A stretch of DNA of 64,000 nucleotides, taken from positions 313,639,933 to 313,703,932 of the forward strand of contig CM040123.1 of the NCBI GenBank assembly GCA_022559845.1, given 5' to 3'. The translations under genes were made by a program, and so were the position numbers. The stretch's first letter is position 1. Each line of letters starts with the position of its first letter. Below, piece by piece: positions 1 through 10,200 of this stretch. A model generated the notes under the pieces. It saw nothing but the letters and a program-made list of their open reading frames with translations. It was not told the DNA's origin and did no database searches. The stretch is from Amorphophallus konjac (Eukaryota > Streptophyta > Magnoliopsida > Alismatales > Araceae).

Positions 1-715
1 TTGACTTTGGTTTTGAGATTGATTATCTATACCTTGATTGGGTTTGAAATGGTTTTTCATGTACTGGGTTTGCATGAGTCTCATGCATGCTCTTCTTGAC
101 TGTCTTGAAGATTGTTGATGGTCTTTTAGCTTCCCTCATTTCCTTTAAATCTCAAGTCTTTATGGTTGAATATATTTCCATGTGCCTTGGGGTTTATTTG
201 ATTGCTTTATTGTCCCTTGTTGAATCGAGGTTCATGTTGCATCATGCTTATTTTGGTTGCTAAAATTCCTTATTAAATATGGTTTGATTTGTGCTTTTAA
301 GACCCCTCATTGCATGTCATTCTTTTGACATATCATGTGTTAATTATAGGGGTTTAATCTTGGTTGAAGTGATGGGAATCAAGTTCACTGACAGGCCAAA
401 GATCATCTCGGCAACTGCCTACCCAGGGATGAAGGCGCTAGCTTTACCTAGCGCCATCTGAAGATGAAGGCGCCATCCTTCCCTAGCGTAACATGAAGAA
501 CGTGCTGGGTTTCCCTAGCGCGATCTCAGGCAGAAACGTGTTTAAAGCTAGTCCAACTTCCCGGCGCCGAAATCCTCAAAGTCTTCGATGTTAGCTGTCT
601 TCCATGGTTGTAAATCAACGTGTTAGCGTCGTGTTGTCTTCCCCTTTTCTATATATGTACCCCTTTCGTTTGATTGAAATATAATCGAAGTATGAATCAA
701 TGATATGAATCAATG
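1..715. other. Flank of the LINE; LTR-like promoter sequence
   Basis: I see no coding region here. A TATA-like stretch (CTATATATG) lies at 649-657. Upstream are GC-rich units built on GGCGC/CTAGCGCC, including a hairpin at 434-455 with 8-nt arms (GGCGCTAG / CTAGCGCC). Inverted repeats before a TATA box resemble an LTR U3 region, so the LINE may have landed about 70 bp downstream of an older LTR promoter. That is inference: neither LTR end nor any internal region of that element was recognised. Confidence 0.35.
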
Positions 716-731
716 AATTGAAGTATGAGTG
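716..731. repeat. Left target-site duplication of the LINE
   Basis: AATTGAAGTATGAGTG at 716-731 recurs, directly after the poly(A) tract, as TTGAAGTATGAGTG at 27716-27729. Because the right copy follows A residues the true length is 14 to 16 bp, typical of target-primed reverse transcription. This fixes the LINE 5' end at 732. Confidence 0.93.
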
Positions 732-790
732 AACTTCGAGGAGAGGAGAGTTTGACCTAGGTTCCTCACCGGCGACCCTTGACTCCTTCG

Positions 791-1795
791 ATGGTTGACC
801 CAGGGGGGCCACCCGTGCCCCCCCTGCAACCTGGCCCCCGAGGCCCCGCCTCAGCTGTCAACGGACTCCCATCGGATTCGTTTAAAGCTCCCGGCGCCAG
901 AAGTTTTACAGAAGTTCTCTCATCCTCCATGGCCCCGCCGGTTGTCCATGGCTCTTTCCATGCGCCGGCGATGACCGACAGCGGGGAGCCTGCGGTTTTC
1001 TTCTCCCAGGAGGAGATTTCGGCATCGCTTCAGCCGTTTTCCTTTTCCTTGGTTGCTCGTACTCCGCAAGGAAGGCCTCCTTATTCTGATATTAGAACCC
1101 ATTTGAACAACAGATTCCGATTCAAAGATGATTACATGATCAGCGCTTTGGACAACCGGCATCTTCTTTTACGATTCAGGAACTACGATGATTATCTCTC
1201 AATTTTGCTGAAGGAGTCGCTTTTAGTTCATGGTCGGATATTCCGTTTTTTCAAATGGACTATGGATTTTTCCCCGTCGGCAGACTCGCCTATCCTTCCA
1301 GTATGGATTTCCTTCCCGAATGTCCCTGTTAACTTCTACATCGAGCATTTGATCAGGTCCATTGCCGGAAATATTGGTCGGGTTTTGAAAGTTGATCAGT
1401 CCACGCTGAATATATCCCAAACACATGCTGCCCGCGTTTGTATTGAACTGGATATTTCTAAACCGCGTCCTCCAAGAGTTTGGATTGGATTCCCTGGAGG
1501 AGGTGCCTGGCAGGAAGTTGTCTACCCGGACCTCCCACCTTTCTGTCTAAATTGCTCACGCATTGGTCACTCTGCTACAATGTGTAAAGGCCCTCGGAAC
1601 TCGGCTACTATGGTGAATCCCAAACAGTCAGATGTAGTGTCCAAAGGCAAGTCTACCTGGCAACCTGTTAATAACAAAAAGAAGGATTCTGGGAAAAGTA
1701 TGGATCCAATCCAAGTCTCTGAAGATTGTACTATTCTCAATCGTCACGGTTTGATTCCGTCAAGGAATCTTATACAGGGTGAAAGTTCAAAATAG
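791..1795 (+). CDS. LINE ORF1 protein, main part (DUF4283-like + CCHC zinc knuckle)
   Basis: This encodes the RNA-binding protein that packages LINE RNA. I start at the first ATG (791), 59 bp inside the element. The central part carries an RNA-binding domain of the DUF4283 type, with the usual pattern LLLRFRNYDDY followed by a W-rich segment and the PVWISFPNVP motif. A CCHC knuckle follows near residues 255-270 (C-x2-C-x4-H-x4-C, CLNCSRIGHSATMC). The frame is closed by TAG at 1793-1795. The same frame stays open for another 545 nt up to the inserted LTR, so this TAG probably arose by mutation inside a longer ORF1. About 334 codons precede it. Plant L1 ORF1 proteins are often longer. Confidence 0.85.
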   Translation: MVDPGGPPVPPLQPGPRGPASAVNGLPSDSFKAPGARSFTEVLSSSMAPPVVHGSFHAPAMTDSGEPAVFFSQEEISASLQPFSFSLVARTPQGRPPYSDIRTHLNNRFRFKDDYMISALDNRHLLLRFRNYDDYLSILLKESLLVHGRIFRFFKWTMDFSPSADSPILPVWISFPNVPVNFYIEHLIRSIAGNIGRVLKVDQSTLNISQTHAARVCIELDISKPRPPRVWIGFPGGGAWQEVVYPDLPPFCLNCSRIGHSATMCKGPRNSATMVNPKQSDVVSKGKSTWQPVNNKKKDSGKSMDPIQVSEDCTILNRHGLIPSRNLIQGESSK

Positions 1796-2340
1796 TTGGC
1801 TGAGCTGAATGGTTCTTCTTTAGCTAATGGTCTTTCTATTCCTAATATAGAACCAGGGAACTGCACTAAACAGCTGAATGATTTGAATGGTCCATGTCCA
1901 GCTTATGATTCTATGCTTCTAGATATAAATTCTGGGGATCCTGCAAAGTCTCTCTCTCAGTGCCTTCGAGGGGATATCCCTATGACTGACTTATCTATTA
2001 ATGGTGTGGATATTCAGATTGGGTGTGAGACTACGCTTCTAGCGGTTAATTCTGAAGTGGTTTCTGTCTCTCACCAGGAATCTACTTTAGCTGTTCACTC
2101 TGAGGAATTGGTCCACCAACCTTCGGAGCTCCCTTCAAACCAAAATTATGATCTGGCTGTTATAACTGGGACTGATTGTCCTGCAGTTGGTATTGAGTTA
2201 CATGTTATAGATCCCTCTTCGAGTGTTGAAGCTAATACTAGAAGAATGGATATAGCCAATCTGGCTAATGTTCAAAATGCTATGGTATTGCATACAGATC
2301 GACCAGGGGTCACTACTAGAGCTATGTTGAGGACGGGGTC
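1796..2340 (+). pseudogene. LINE ORF1 C-terminal tail, cut by the LTR insertion
   Basis: This is the in-frame continuation of ORF1 after the TAG at 1793. It encodes a polar, low-complexity tail of about 180 codons with no recognised domain, as is usual for plant L1 ORF1 C-termini. At 2340 the frame runs into element 1. On the far side of that insertion the same codon phase resumes at 23411 and reaches TAA at 23447-23449, which overlaps the ORF2 ATG by one base. Confidence 0.7.
2336..2340. repeat. 5 bp TSD (GGGTC) of element 1, left copy
   Basis: GGGTC immediately precedes the left LTR and recurs at 23411-23415 immediately after the right LTR. A 5 bp duplication is standard for Ty3/gypsy integrase. 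The two copies prove the LTR pair belongs to a single insertion event. Confidence 0.95.
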
Positions 2341-2433
2341 TGTAGATCGGATTAAAATCCGCTCTTTAATATAAAAAAAATAATATAATGGTGAAAGCAA
2401 TAAAATAGCACGAGGTGCTAATGTGGAGAGTGT

Positions 2434-2443
2434 GTGATCGCCA
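2434..2443 (-). promoter_or_regulatory. Copy of primer-binding-site core inside U5
   Basis: On the minus strand this reads TGGCGATCAC, identical to the first ten bases of the primer-binding site at 22064-22081. The same 10-mer occurs at 22178-22187 in the partner LTR, 31298-31307 in element 2, 39859-39868 in the 38070 LTR and 52541-52550 in element 3. Role unknown. Confidence 0.6.
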
Positions 2444-2546
2444 GAGACACGAGGGTCTCAAGAGGAGATGAATAAGGGGAAAGTGATCGCAATTACCTAG
2501 TGAAGATGGAAACGCGGGATGGTGTGGATTTCCTCCTCCAACTTCA

Positions 2547-2560
2547 ATCGGCCGGCCGAT
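2547..2560. promoter_or_regulatory. Conserved GGCCGGCC palindrome in R/U5
   Basis: ATCGGCCGGCCGAT is a perfect 14-nt palindrome about 650 nt downstream of the LTR TATA box in element sense, so it would lie in the genomic RNA leader. It recurs at 22291-22304, 31194-31205 (12 nt), 39744-39757 and, as a 10-nt core, 52633-52642. The surrounding 50 bp is also alike in LTRs whose U3 regions do not resemble each other. Confidence 0.6.
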
Positions 2561-3180
2561 GAAGTGGGTTTTCTTCAGTTGATTACCTTGTAAAAAAAAG
2601 ACAATAAAAGACAGACAAAAGAGAGGGGATCAGCCAAGGTGCAGATAGTATCAATCCAAACTAACACAAAATGATGAAAAAGGCATCAACAGCGCACCTC
2701 TTTTTTTTTGTTTTTTTTAAACCCCTAGCAGGGAACTAGGGAAAGGATATAAAAAATGATGCTTGATGCAATAGAATAACTAACGACCGGGTGATAATGA
2801 GGAGATGTTAAGAGGAGATGAACAACGAAACAACAGATAGAACCCTGCTCTCCCTGACGAGAGTAAAGGGAAAACCGTGGTGATGCTTAAACGGATGCAG
2901 AAAGGATGTAGAAATCAACAACAGGAGGATGGAGAAAATCCAATGCTTCGAACACCTTCCTTCTGAATGTTTTTAACGTGCTCGTGGAACGATTAACCTC
3001 TTAACCTTTTTCCCGATCGAATGAGATTTTCTTTTATAGCTTCAATCGGATGTGATCAAACAAGGAAGTGATAAGAACAGGCAATGAGGCGTCCAGGGAA
3101 GGATCAAGATCGAGCAAGAGTCCATGGATGGTAGGGAACTGTGAGGGAAAGATGGAAAAAGGAAGGACTCTGGAGTGAAA

Positions 3181-3527
3181 CACGACTTAAGCAAGGGCGT
3201 CTATTTATGAATTGAGGACCTGCACAGAGACGTTTCTTGAAACACGACCTATGAAAAGCCGTTTCTTCCTGGATTTAATTTTTGGAAATAAAACCTTCTT
3301 TGTTTTAGCATCAAGGGAACACGCCTGAGATAACGGCGTTTCTTAAAAAAACACGCCCTGAGGAAGGACGTTACTAAGAAAATGCTTTTATTTTGAAAAT
3401 AGATAATTCCAGAAATTAACGGATAATACCAGGAATTGACGCCCTCACCTATGGTCGTCCCTTCTTTTGAAACGCCCTATGACAGGCCGTTACTTTTTAA
3501 AGTAACGCCCTTCTTCAGGTCGTGAAT
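3181..3527. repeat. Hairpin-module array in the LTR U3
   Basis: About eight imperfect inverted repeats of the type ACGCCCT-(6-8 nt)-AGGGCGT are spaced by roughly 30-40 nt or multiples. Examples start near 3182, 3241, 3322, 3354, 3439, 3473 and 3505. Position four of the arm varies between C and A, sometimes with the matching change in the partner arm. The same array is present at about 22925-23270 in the right LTR. Confidence 0.8.
3202..3209 (-). promoter_or_regulatory. TATA box of the element 1 LTR
   Basis: On the minus strand this reads CATAAATA, flanked by GC-rich inverted repeats. It gives a U3 of about 455 bp in the 1326 bp LTR and a long R/U5. The equivalent lies in the right LTR near 22946-22953. 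Confidence 0.7.
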
Positions 3528-3666
3528 CATGAAAAATGCAGAAAAAATGCATAAAATTCACAAAAATAGAAAAACTTCATGTTATAGGAATATTGAAGTC
3601 CACTTGGGGCGTTATCATAACGACATGAGATTTGATCAACATAACGTCAATTTTGGCGTGTCTACA

Positions 3667-3681
3667 GCTACCCCGCCTTGG
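3667..3681 (-). other. Polypurine tract candidate of element 1
   Basis: On the minus strand this reads CCAAGGCGGGGTAGC directly upstream of the 3' LTR, where plus-strand DNA priming starts. Element 2 has nearly the same string (38055-38069) before its 3' LTR, which supports the call. It is short and not purely purine. Confidence 0.55.
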
Positions 3682-4717
3682 CGTCCGCTTTGCAAGGGAG
3701 TGAGACGGAAATGGAATGAATTGTAATGAAAGGAATGAAGTGGAATGAGCTGATAAGGAGACGCCAAGGTGTGATGTGACATGCCTCAGAACATTAAGCA
3801 TTTGAAATCTTTCCAAGATTCTGAATGAAACAACTCTGGGTGGTTCCAAGGAAACATCGATTTGTTGGATAAAAAGAGATTTAACTAAGTAAATAAAGGG
3901 TGTGCGCGTGGGCACGACAGGGAAAGACCATTGGAGAGCGATTACCAGCCAACGTGGACGTGCTAAAACCAAGGTAAATTTTGCAGAAAAGTAAAGAGAA
4001 TTGGGATAGAAATCCAACAAAAGGGACACTTTCAAGGAATCAGCCTGAACGGCTTCAAACAGAACGAAGTACTTGATTTGAAGTGGAATATCTCATGTCA
4101 ACTCAATCAAGAGCGAGTGAATTTCATTATTGCCATAATATGAAGATTTTCAACATGAAACTCAAAGTCCTACATGATGCATGTTGGGCTAAAAGAAAAG
4201 ATTAAACCAAACTAAAATAGAAAATAATCAAGGATAATATTGCTAAGCTATTTAGATCTGGTCAAGAATCCATATTTCTGAGTTAACACTAAGCCGAGGC
4301 CCGTTTGTCCGCGCATCAACTCAGAAAGTAGAACCATCGTCCCAAACCTTTAACAACTCAACGACCTATCCGTGCAATCAAGATTCTCCTGAAATCGTCA
4401 TCGTTTTTGATGAAGGGGAACTCAAATTTTAGGTTTATCAGAACCACAAGGTCCTTGACATACTATAATAGTGTAGATGTCATATAATAACAATGCTTAC
4501 AAGAAACAGATACAAGGTGACAAGATGTTACTCCCATGAGCGGTCCAAGCGCCTTGGATCCTGCAAAACTTCTGCACTTTGAAATTTATTAGCTTTCATT
4601 CATTAATTCAGAACATGACATGATCATAAGTGCTTAAATATAAACAATTTCACCAAATAATAGCACTTAAGTTCATCAAAACATGGAGAGGTCAAAGATC
4701 CGTAATCCAGGAAAAAC
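3682..4717. other. Non-coding post-pol spacer of element 1
   Basis: No gene is visible. Parts are conserved in reverse complement in element 2: 3685-3770 matches about 37930-38050, 3940-3970 matches about 37705-37735, and 4290-4430 matches about 37235-37385. These matches tie the 3' ends of elements 1 and 2 to one superfamily. Confidence 0.6.
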
Positions 4718-4911
4718 ACGCCTAAGAACAGGGCGTTAACATCATGAAACACGCCTGGGAAATAGGTCGTTAATCACTTAGAACACGCCCTACCCAAAGG
4801 CGTAAACAGTAACGTGAGCTTAGAATAAAAACGACCTCATTAAGGGCGTGACATAAAACACGACCACTGTCAGGTCGTCAAATCAACAAAAGACGCCCTT
4901 ACACAAGGCGT
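4718..4911. repeat. Hairpin-module array before the antisense DUF7745-like gene
   Basis: Six units start at 4718, 4751, 4785, 4831, 4860 and 4893, mostly 29-34 nt apart. Each is about 19 nt with arms such as ACGCCT/GGGCGT or ACGACC/GGTCGT. The unit at 4860 has both arms changed together (ACGACC..GGTCGT), so pairing is kept. The array ends about 80 bp before a TATA box on the plus strand. Confidence 0.85.
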
Positions 4912-4993
4912 TAATTCAACACGAAATCAAGGACACAGTCCTTAACCTACACAAACTTCTGGCTTCGGGACCCTTCAGGACTCTTCAAATCCT

Positions 4994-5001
4994 TATAAAA
5001 A
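4994..5001 (+). promoter_or_regulatory. TATA box of the antisense DUF7745-like gene
   Basis: TATAAAAA lies 136 bp before the ATG at 5130 and just after the hairpin array at 4718-4911. This is the same order (array, TATA, transcript) as in the LTR U3, here serving the opposite strand. Inferred from position only. Confidence 0.55.
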
Positions 5002-5129
5002 GGAGGCTTTCCTTCACAAACCCATCGAAACTCTTCTGCAGCCGAATTGCCTCTTTCTTCTGCAAGCCCTCCGTTCTGCTTCTGTTCTCCTTCAAGCCTC
5101 TGCGCGAGCTTCTTCTTCAAAAGAAAGTG

Positions 5130-6544
5130 ATGGACAGGGTGATGAAGAAACCTAGGATATCTACTCCTAGGATTACTGAAATACAAGGGCACATAAGCAA
5201 TCGAATTGCTTTGAGCCAGGTAAGCTATCCTCTGTTAGTTGCTTTACTGTGCCTTTGGCCGAACTCTCATCTCATATTTCATATGCTTATTCTTATCACT
5301 GCATGCTTCATGTTTCTTCTTTATAGGATTACCCAATTCTTTCGGGAGCTAGAAGGTACACCCGAATCAAATGGTTGCCCCTCATCCTCTCCAAGTTTAC
5401 TTCAGATATGAGGGTATATGTAGCTAGATGGCATCTCTTGGGGTTGATAACCCATGCTAAACATTATGACCAAATCCATCTTGATTGGGCTGCCATAGGT
5501 GCATTGATTGAAACATGGCATCCTTCCACCCATACCTTCTTATTTTCCACATTCGAAGCCACTATCTTGCTGGAAGAAGTAGAGACGATCCTAGGCTTGA
5601 AAAGGATGAAACAAGGAGAAGAAGAAAAGATGGCCATCATGCCAAGGCCAATCTCCTCCCATGAGTTGCTAACCTCATTGATACCTAGCCCAAATATAGT
5701 GAACCAAATCAAGGTCACTAAAGGAATTAACCTCTTGAAGCTTGCCTCGTGGGTGTACAAGAGAGCGGATCAAGCTAAAGAGGAAGAGGAGATAGAAAGA
5801 GTGACCAAAGCCTTCGTGGTGTGCTTAGCAGGAGCACTCATATTCCCATCCACGGAGGACTTTCTAGAGGAGTCCCAATTGAGCGCAGTGGTGAGCTTAT
5901 GGGAGGAAGAAAGAGTTGGACCGGCGATCCTAGCATATCTTTATAGCGGGCTCACCTCGGCGGCCATGGGAAGGCCCATATACGGGTGCATGCTAGCACT
6001 CTCTAGTTGGATTGATTTACACTTCAAATTCGACCCATGCCACGAAGCTCAACAACCTTCAAGAATTTTCTCAAAGAGCCCCCTCTCCTATATAACCGGC
6101 TCACTAGGAATAAGCAATAGAGTGACTAACCGGGTTCCTCAAATCAAGAAGAGAGGGGATTGGAGGGAGCACTTAAAGGTAATGCCAAAGAATCTCTTTA
6201 CTTGCGCCCCGGGTGTATTCAAAATGCAGGAACTTCGTGCACGCTTCTCCATCGGGACGGACCTTCGTCTTATTGGCGCTTCAGACTTCGTCTTGTACAA
6301 CTCTCACAGGTGCCTTCCTCAAATTGGGCTTTCAAGGCAACACTTAGAAGACATCTCCCATCTCCCTCCAATCAAATCAAGGGACCTAGGCAGCAATGGA
6401 GATGGGGAGGAGGCTATCACCATTCAAGCTCTATGGAAGCTAAGCAAACTTCATCAACCTGTAGAAGACTTGGATGAAGACAAAGAACAGTGGAAAAATT
6501 ATGTAATCTCTTTGAGAAAATTAAGGCCCAAAGTGGCTCATTAG
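5130..6544 (+). CDS. Antisense cargo gene 1: DUF7745/PMD-like protein, two exons
   Basis: I read two exons, 5130-5219 and 5327-6544, joined by a clean GT..AG intron (GTAAGC..TTATAG) in phase 0, giving about 435 residues. The frame is open throughout exon 2. The segment ETWHPSTHTFLF followed by a TILLEEVETILGL-type motif matches the N-terminal repeat of the plant DUF7745/plant-mobile-domain families, and the later AFVVCLAGALIFPS stretch fits DUF7745. Relatives are thought to act in the nucleus in silencing or genome stability, but the role here is unknown. It lies antisense between pol and the 3' LTR of element 1. An AATAAA-like signal follows near 6561. The exact family name is from memory, so it is less certain than the gene structure. 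Confidence 0.7.
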
Positions 6545-6644
6545 TCATTGAATTCTTTCGAATAATAAAGATTGCTTTCTGATTGAGCCAATATTACTGT
6601 GATTATGATCAAAATCATCCAAAACCTGTGTTTCTGTTGCAAAT

Positions 6645-7047
6645 AACGCCTCAACACAGGGCGTGAATTCAAGAAGGAACGCCTTACCTCAAGGCGCTTC
6701 AATCGGCCCATCCTCTACAGTTAACGTCTGTACAGTGGGCGTGACTTAAATAACGACTTCAGACAAGGCGTGAATATTCAAACCCCAAAGAATATAATCG
6801 TTGAATCATCAAAAGTAACGCCTTTTCCTTAGTCACTTATTAAAAATAACACGCCCTCAACAGAGGCGTGACTCTAAACCAGCCATGATGACTCTCATCA
6901 CATCAATCAACGCCCATTCAATGCGTCTGACGACGGTTATCGTTCCCCATGCAAAACAAATTAACGCCCTAATATACGTCATCTGATTTTATGAAACGCC
7001 CAACTCCTGGGCGTGAATTCCATTAAAAACGCCTTGCTTAAGGGCGT
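6645..7047. repeat. Hairpin-module array between the two antisense genes
   Basis: About nine inverted-repeat modules occur here, starting at 6645, 6679, 6724, 6753, 6819, 6851, 6911, 6996 and 7029. Several have exact arms, for example ACGCCCA..TGGGCGT at 6996-7014. The array ends about 180 bp before the PMD gene ATG (7230). I saw no TATA box between them, only a CT-rich stretch at 7084-7210. Confidence 0.8.
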
Positions 7048-7229
7048 GTCTTCTTTTCGAAACCCAAAGGTCATCGGCCCCTTTCTTCTTCCTCCTTCCG
7101 TTTTCATTTTCCCCCCCTTCTGCAAACCCTAACCGAAACCGCCCATTCTCTTTCGATCTCCCTCTCTCGTTCTCTTCTCTCAATCTCCCTCTATCTCTCT
7201 CTGTCTCTCTTCCTACCCTAACCCGAGCC

Positions 7230-10200
7230 ATGGCCAAACGCCAGAGGGTCAGTGTCCCGGAGGTCGTTGACCTCGACGCCGTCCACGCCCAAGAACCCGC
7301 CGTGGAGGAGCTCGCCATCGTCGCGGTTGAAGAAACGGCGGTGGCCGCCGGCGGCGACGAAACCGGTGAAGAAGGCGGAGAAGAAGAAGGAGAAGAAGGA
7401 GGGGAAGGAGAAGAAGATGGAGAAGAAGAGGGAGATGAAGAGGAAAATGAAGAGGAAGGTGAAGGACCACCGCCCGCGGCGGCGGTCGCTCCCCGGGGCC
7501 AACTCCGGCGGCCAAGACGGCCATTGCCTCGGCCACAACCCCAGAAGCACAAGAAGGTAAGTTCCCCTCCCCAATTCCAATTTTTATTTTATTTATATTT
7601 TTCCTGATTTTCCATAGCCCTCGGGGGCAAAATCTGCAACTCAGAAAAGACACGCCCCCCACAGGGGCGCTATTCACAAAGGAAACGCCCTGACAAAGGG
7701 CATAAATTTATTTTATTTTCTGAAAATCAATTAACCTCCATGAAAAACGCCCTGCAGCATGTCGTTTCTTCAAAAATTATGATTTTCCATTAATTCCATG
7801 CCCATTAAATGTTTTCATTAATTATTTCACATGCTGTCATTTTTATTTAAATTATCTAAAAATCATGAAAGCCACGCCCCTCACCAGGGCGTTATTTAAC
7901 AGGAAACGCCCAAACCAGAGGGCGTCTCTTCATTAATTCTCATTTAAACTGAACGGTCCTAAATGGAAAACGCCCCAGCTGAGGGCGTGATTTGAAAAAC
8001 ATTTTAGGTTTTTTTTTTTAGAAATTAACCACATGCTCACGCCCTACACAGCGGCGTTTCAAAGATACAAAACGCCCTCAGACAGGACGTTACTTCAAAC
8101 CATATTTAGAAAAACGCCCCCTTTAGGGGTGTGAATTTACCAAGAAACGACCTGAGGAGGGTCGTGACTTCCAAAATATTAAAATCAATGCCCAGGCAAA
8201 ACATAGCGCAATTACACATGATTAACCAAACAATTAAGCAATATTCTTCTCTTTTAATGCGTGCAGGGGCTGATGAGGACCCGTATCTCATGGGTCATGG
8301 TCTGGGCAGCATACCAGGGTCTCCCTGACTTCCAGAGGGTTAGGGTAGATGCTATGGGGTTCGGGGCTTTTCTATCCATCGAGCCATTTAGACCCGACCT
8401 AGCACTTATCCAGGTTCTACGGGAGCGTTGGGATAGGGTGAGCTGGTCTTTCCTGATGCCCTGGGGGCACATGGTTCCTACCCTAGAGGATGTGACTAGG
8501 ATTACGGGGTTGAGGGTGGATGGCGAGGCTGTGAGCGGGTTCACCTATCCTGACTACACGGAGATGGCCCAGAGGTTACTGGGGCTAGATATGGTTTATG
8601 TGGTGCCGAGTGAGTGTAGGACCATCTTCCGTACAGACTTGACTACGGTGATGGGTTTAGGGGATGCCAGGCACAGGTCAGGGGAGACCCTAGGTGAGTT
8701 TGCACAGAGGCTGACTGACGGGGTGAGAGCGGCATGCTGCCAGGACCCGACTGACCGTGAGAAAGCGGATCGAGACCTGAGGAGGTTCTTGCTGCTGTTG
8801 CTCGGTAGATTATTGCTGGGGATGAAAGCCGACGTCATCAACTGCCGCTTCTTGGGCATCCTGGAGGACCTGGAGACCGTTGGCACTTACGCTTGGGGTG
8901 CAGCGCTGCTGGCGCATTTGATAGCTGATTTGTCCACGGGGACGGGGTGAGAGACGACCGTCAGTGGCTTCTCACCTTTTCTTCAGGTATGCAATTTTCT
9001 CATTTTTATCTCTTTTCTTTTTCTCTTCTTATTATGATGCATGTGAATGCCTTACTAATGCAATGCATGGATGCAGGTGTGGAGCCACCTATACATGCCG
9101 ATGGGGCGCGTTGACCCACGGTCCGGGGCTGATGGATCCTTTCCTCTGGCGCGACGCTGGTTACCAGTCATCTTCGGTGCCCCGCTCGACTACGAGTTGT
9201 GGGTTCTACGGAGAGAGTTCCGCGACTTCCCTCCCTCGCTGGTATGTATGAATGGATGATATGTATTTCTTTTGAATTGATTTGATTTGATTATGATGAA
9301 ATGATAATGATATGTATGAATGCAGGTGCGGTGGAGGCCCTACGAGGATATGACAGATGAGGGCCAACCTTGGGTCGTATCGGGACGACCTCGCTTTGGG
9401 CGTGAGCTATGGCTACACTGCTTGAGCGAGATTGAGCCGTTACGGCTTCGGTTGGTGATGAGGACCCTGGGCCTGCCCCAGGAGTGGATCAAGGTCGGAG
9501 AGCCTCGAGGCATAGGTAAGAAGACCCGCGGTCGCACCAAGATGACCGACTGGCGGGTACGTTTCGAGGAGCAGTACGCCGACTGGCAACGTGGCGGGAT
9601 CCGAGTTGTCTCCCACGCGACTGACAGCTCCGAGTACCTCCGGCGCTACTGGGAGGTACACGCCGGCCGACCCCAGATGAGGGTCTTAGGGGTATGTATG
9701 AATGTGCTTATTTCTAAATTGAATGCAAATGCTTATGTTTCTATCATGCGACTAACATGTAGTGGATGCAGGATGCGAGGGACATAGCGGCGATAGACGC
9801 CCAGGCCCACCTACACAGCCTGGAGGACCAGCTAGCTGTCACGCGGGCAGACCTAGAGACCCTGGTGAGTGTTTAAATTACTTCTATATGCAAATGAAAC
9901 TTTTTGTTGAGTTATTGATGATTAGCCACTGACGATCTTAATGAATGCAGCGTGCCCAGCAGGGAATAGTGAGGAGAGATCCAGGGGAGGCCTCCAGCTC
10001 GAGGGGACCTAGCGCAGAGGTGACCGCGCTATCAGAGCAGCTAGCTAGAGCGGTTGCACGAGCCGAGGCAGCGGAGCGCGACCTTGCTTCACGGGTAAAT
10101 TCTGAACTCAAACTCAGTCAGTTCAATTATTGATTAAATATAGCATTGTGTACTGATAAAAATTCATTCTTACAGGTGAGTAATTCAATCATGCATCGTT

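Larger units (their letters stand above)
2341..3666 (-). repeat. Element 1, 3' LTR (left copy)
   Basis: Starts TGTAGATC and ends GTGTCTACA as read on the plus strand. It is almost identical to 22085-23410. In element sense, U3 holds a hairpin array (about 3525 down to 3214), then a TATA box (3209-3202). Downstream, the R/U5 part contains the ATCGGCCGGCCGAT palindrome at 2547-2560 and a 10-nt copy of the primer-site core at 2434-2443. Confidence 0.95.

Noticed and set aside
4718..4911. Regularly spaced repeats resembling a CRISPR array
   Set aside because: The repeats are imperfect short inverted repeats with 10-27 nt spacers inside a plant retrotransposon, with no cas genes.
7230..7680. Several long overlapping frames on both strands
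   Set aside because: They are shadows of the GAA/GAG-rich acidic exon 1 of the PMD gene; only the plus frame joins properly to the next exon.
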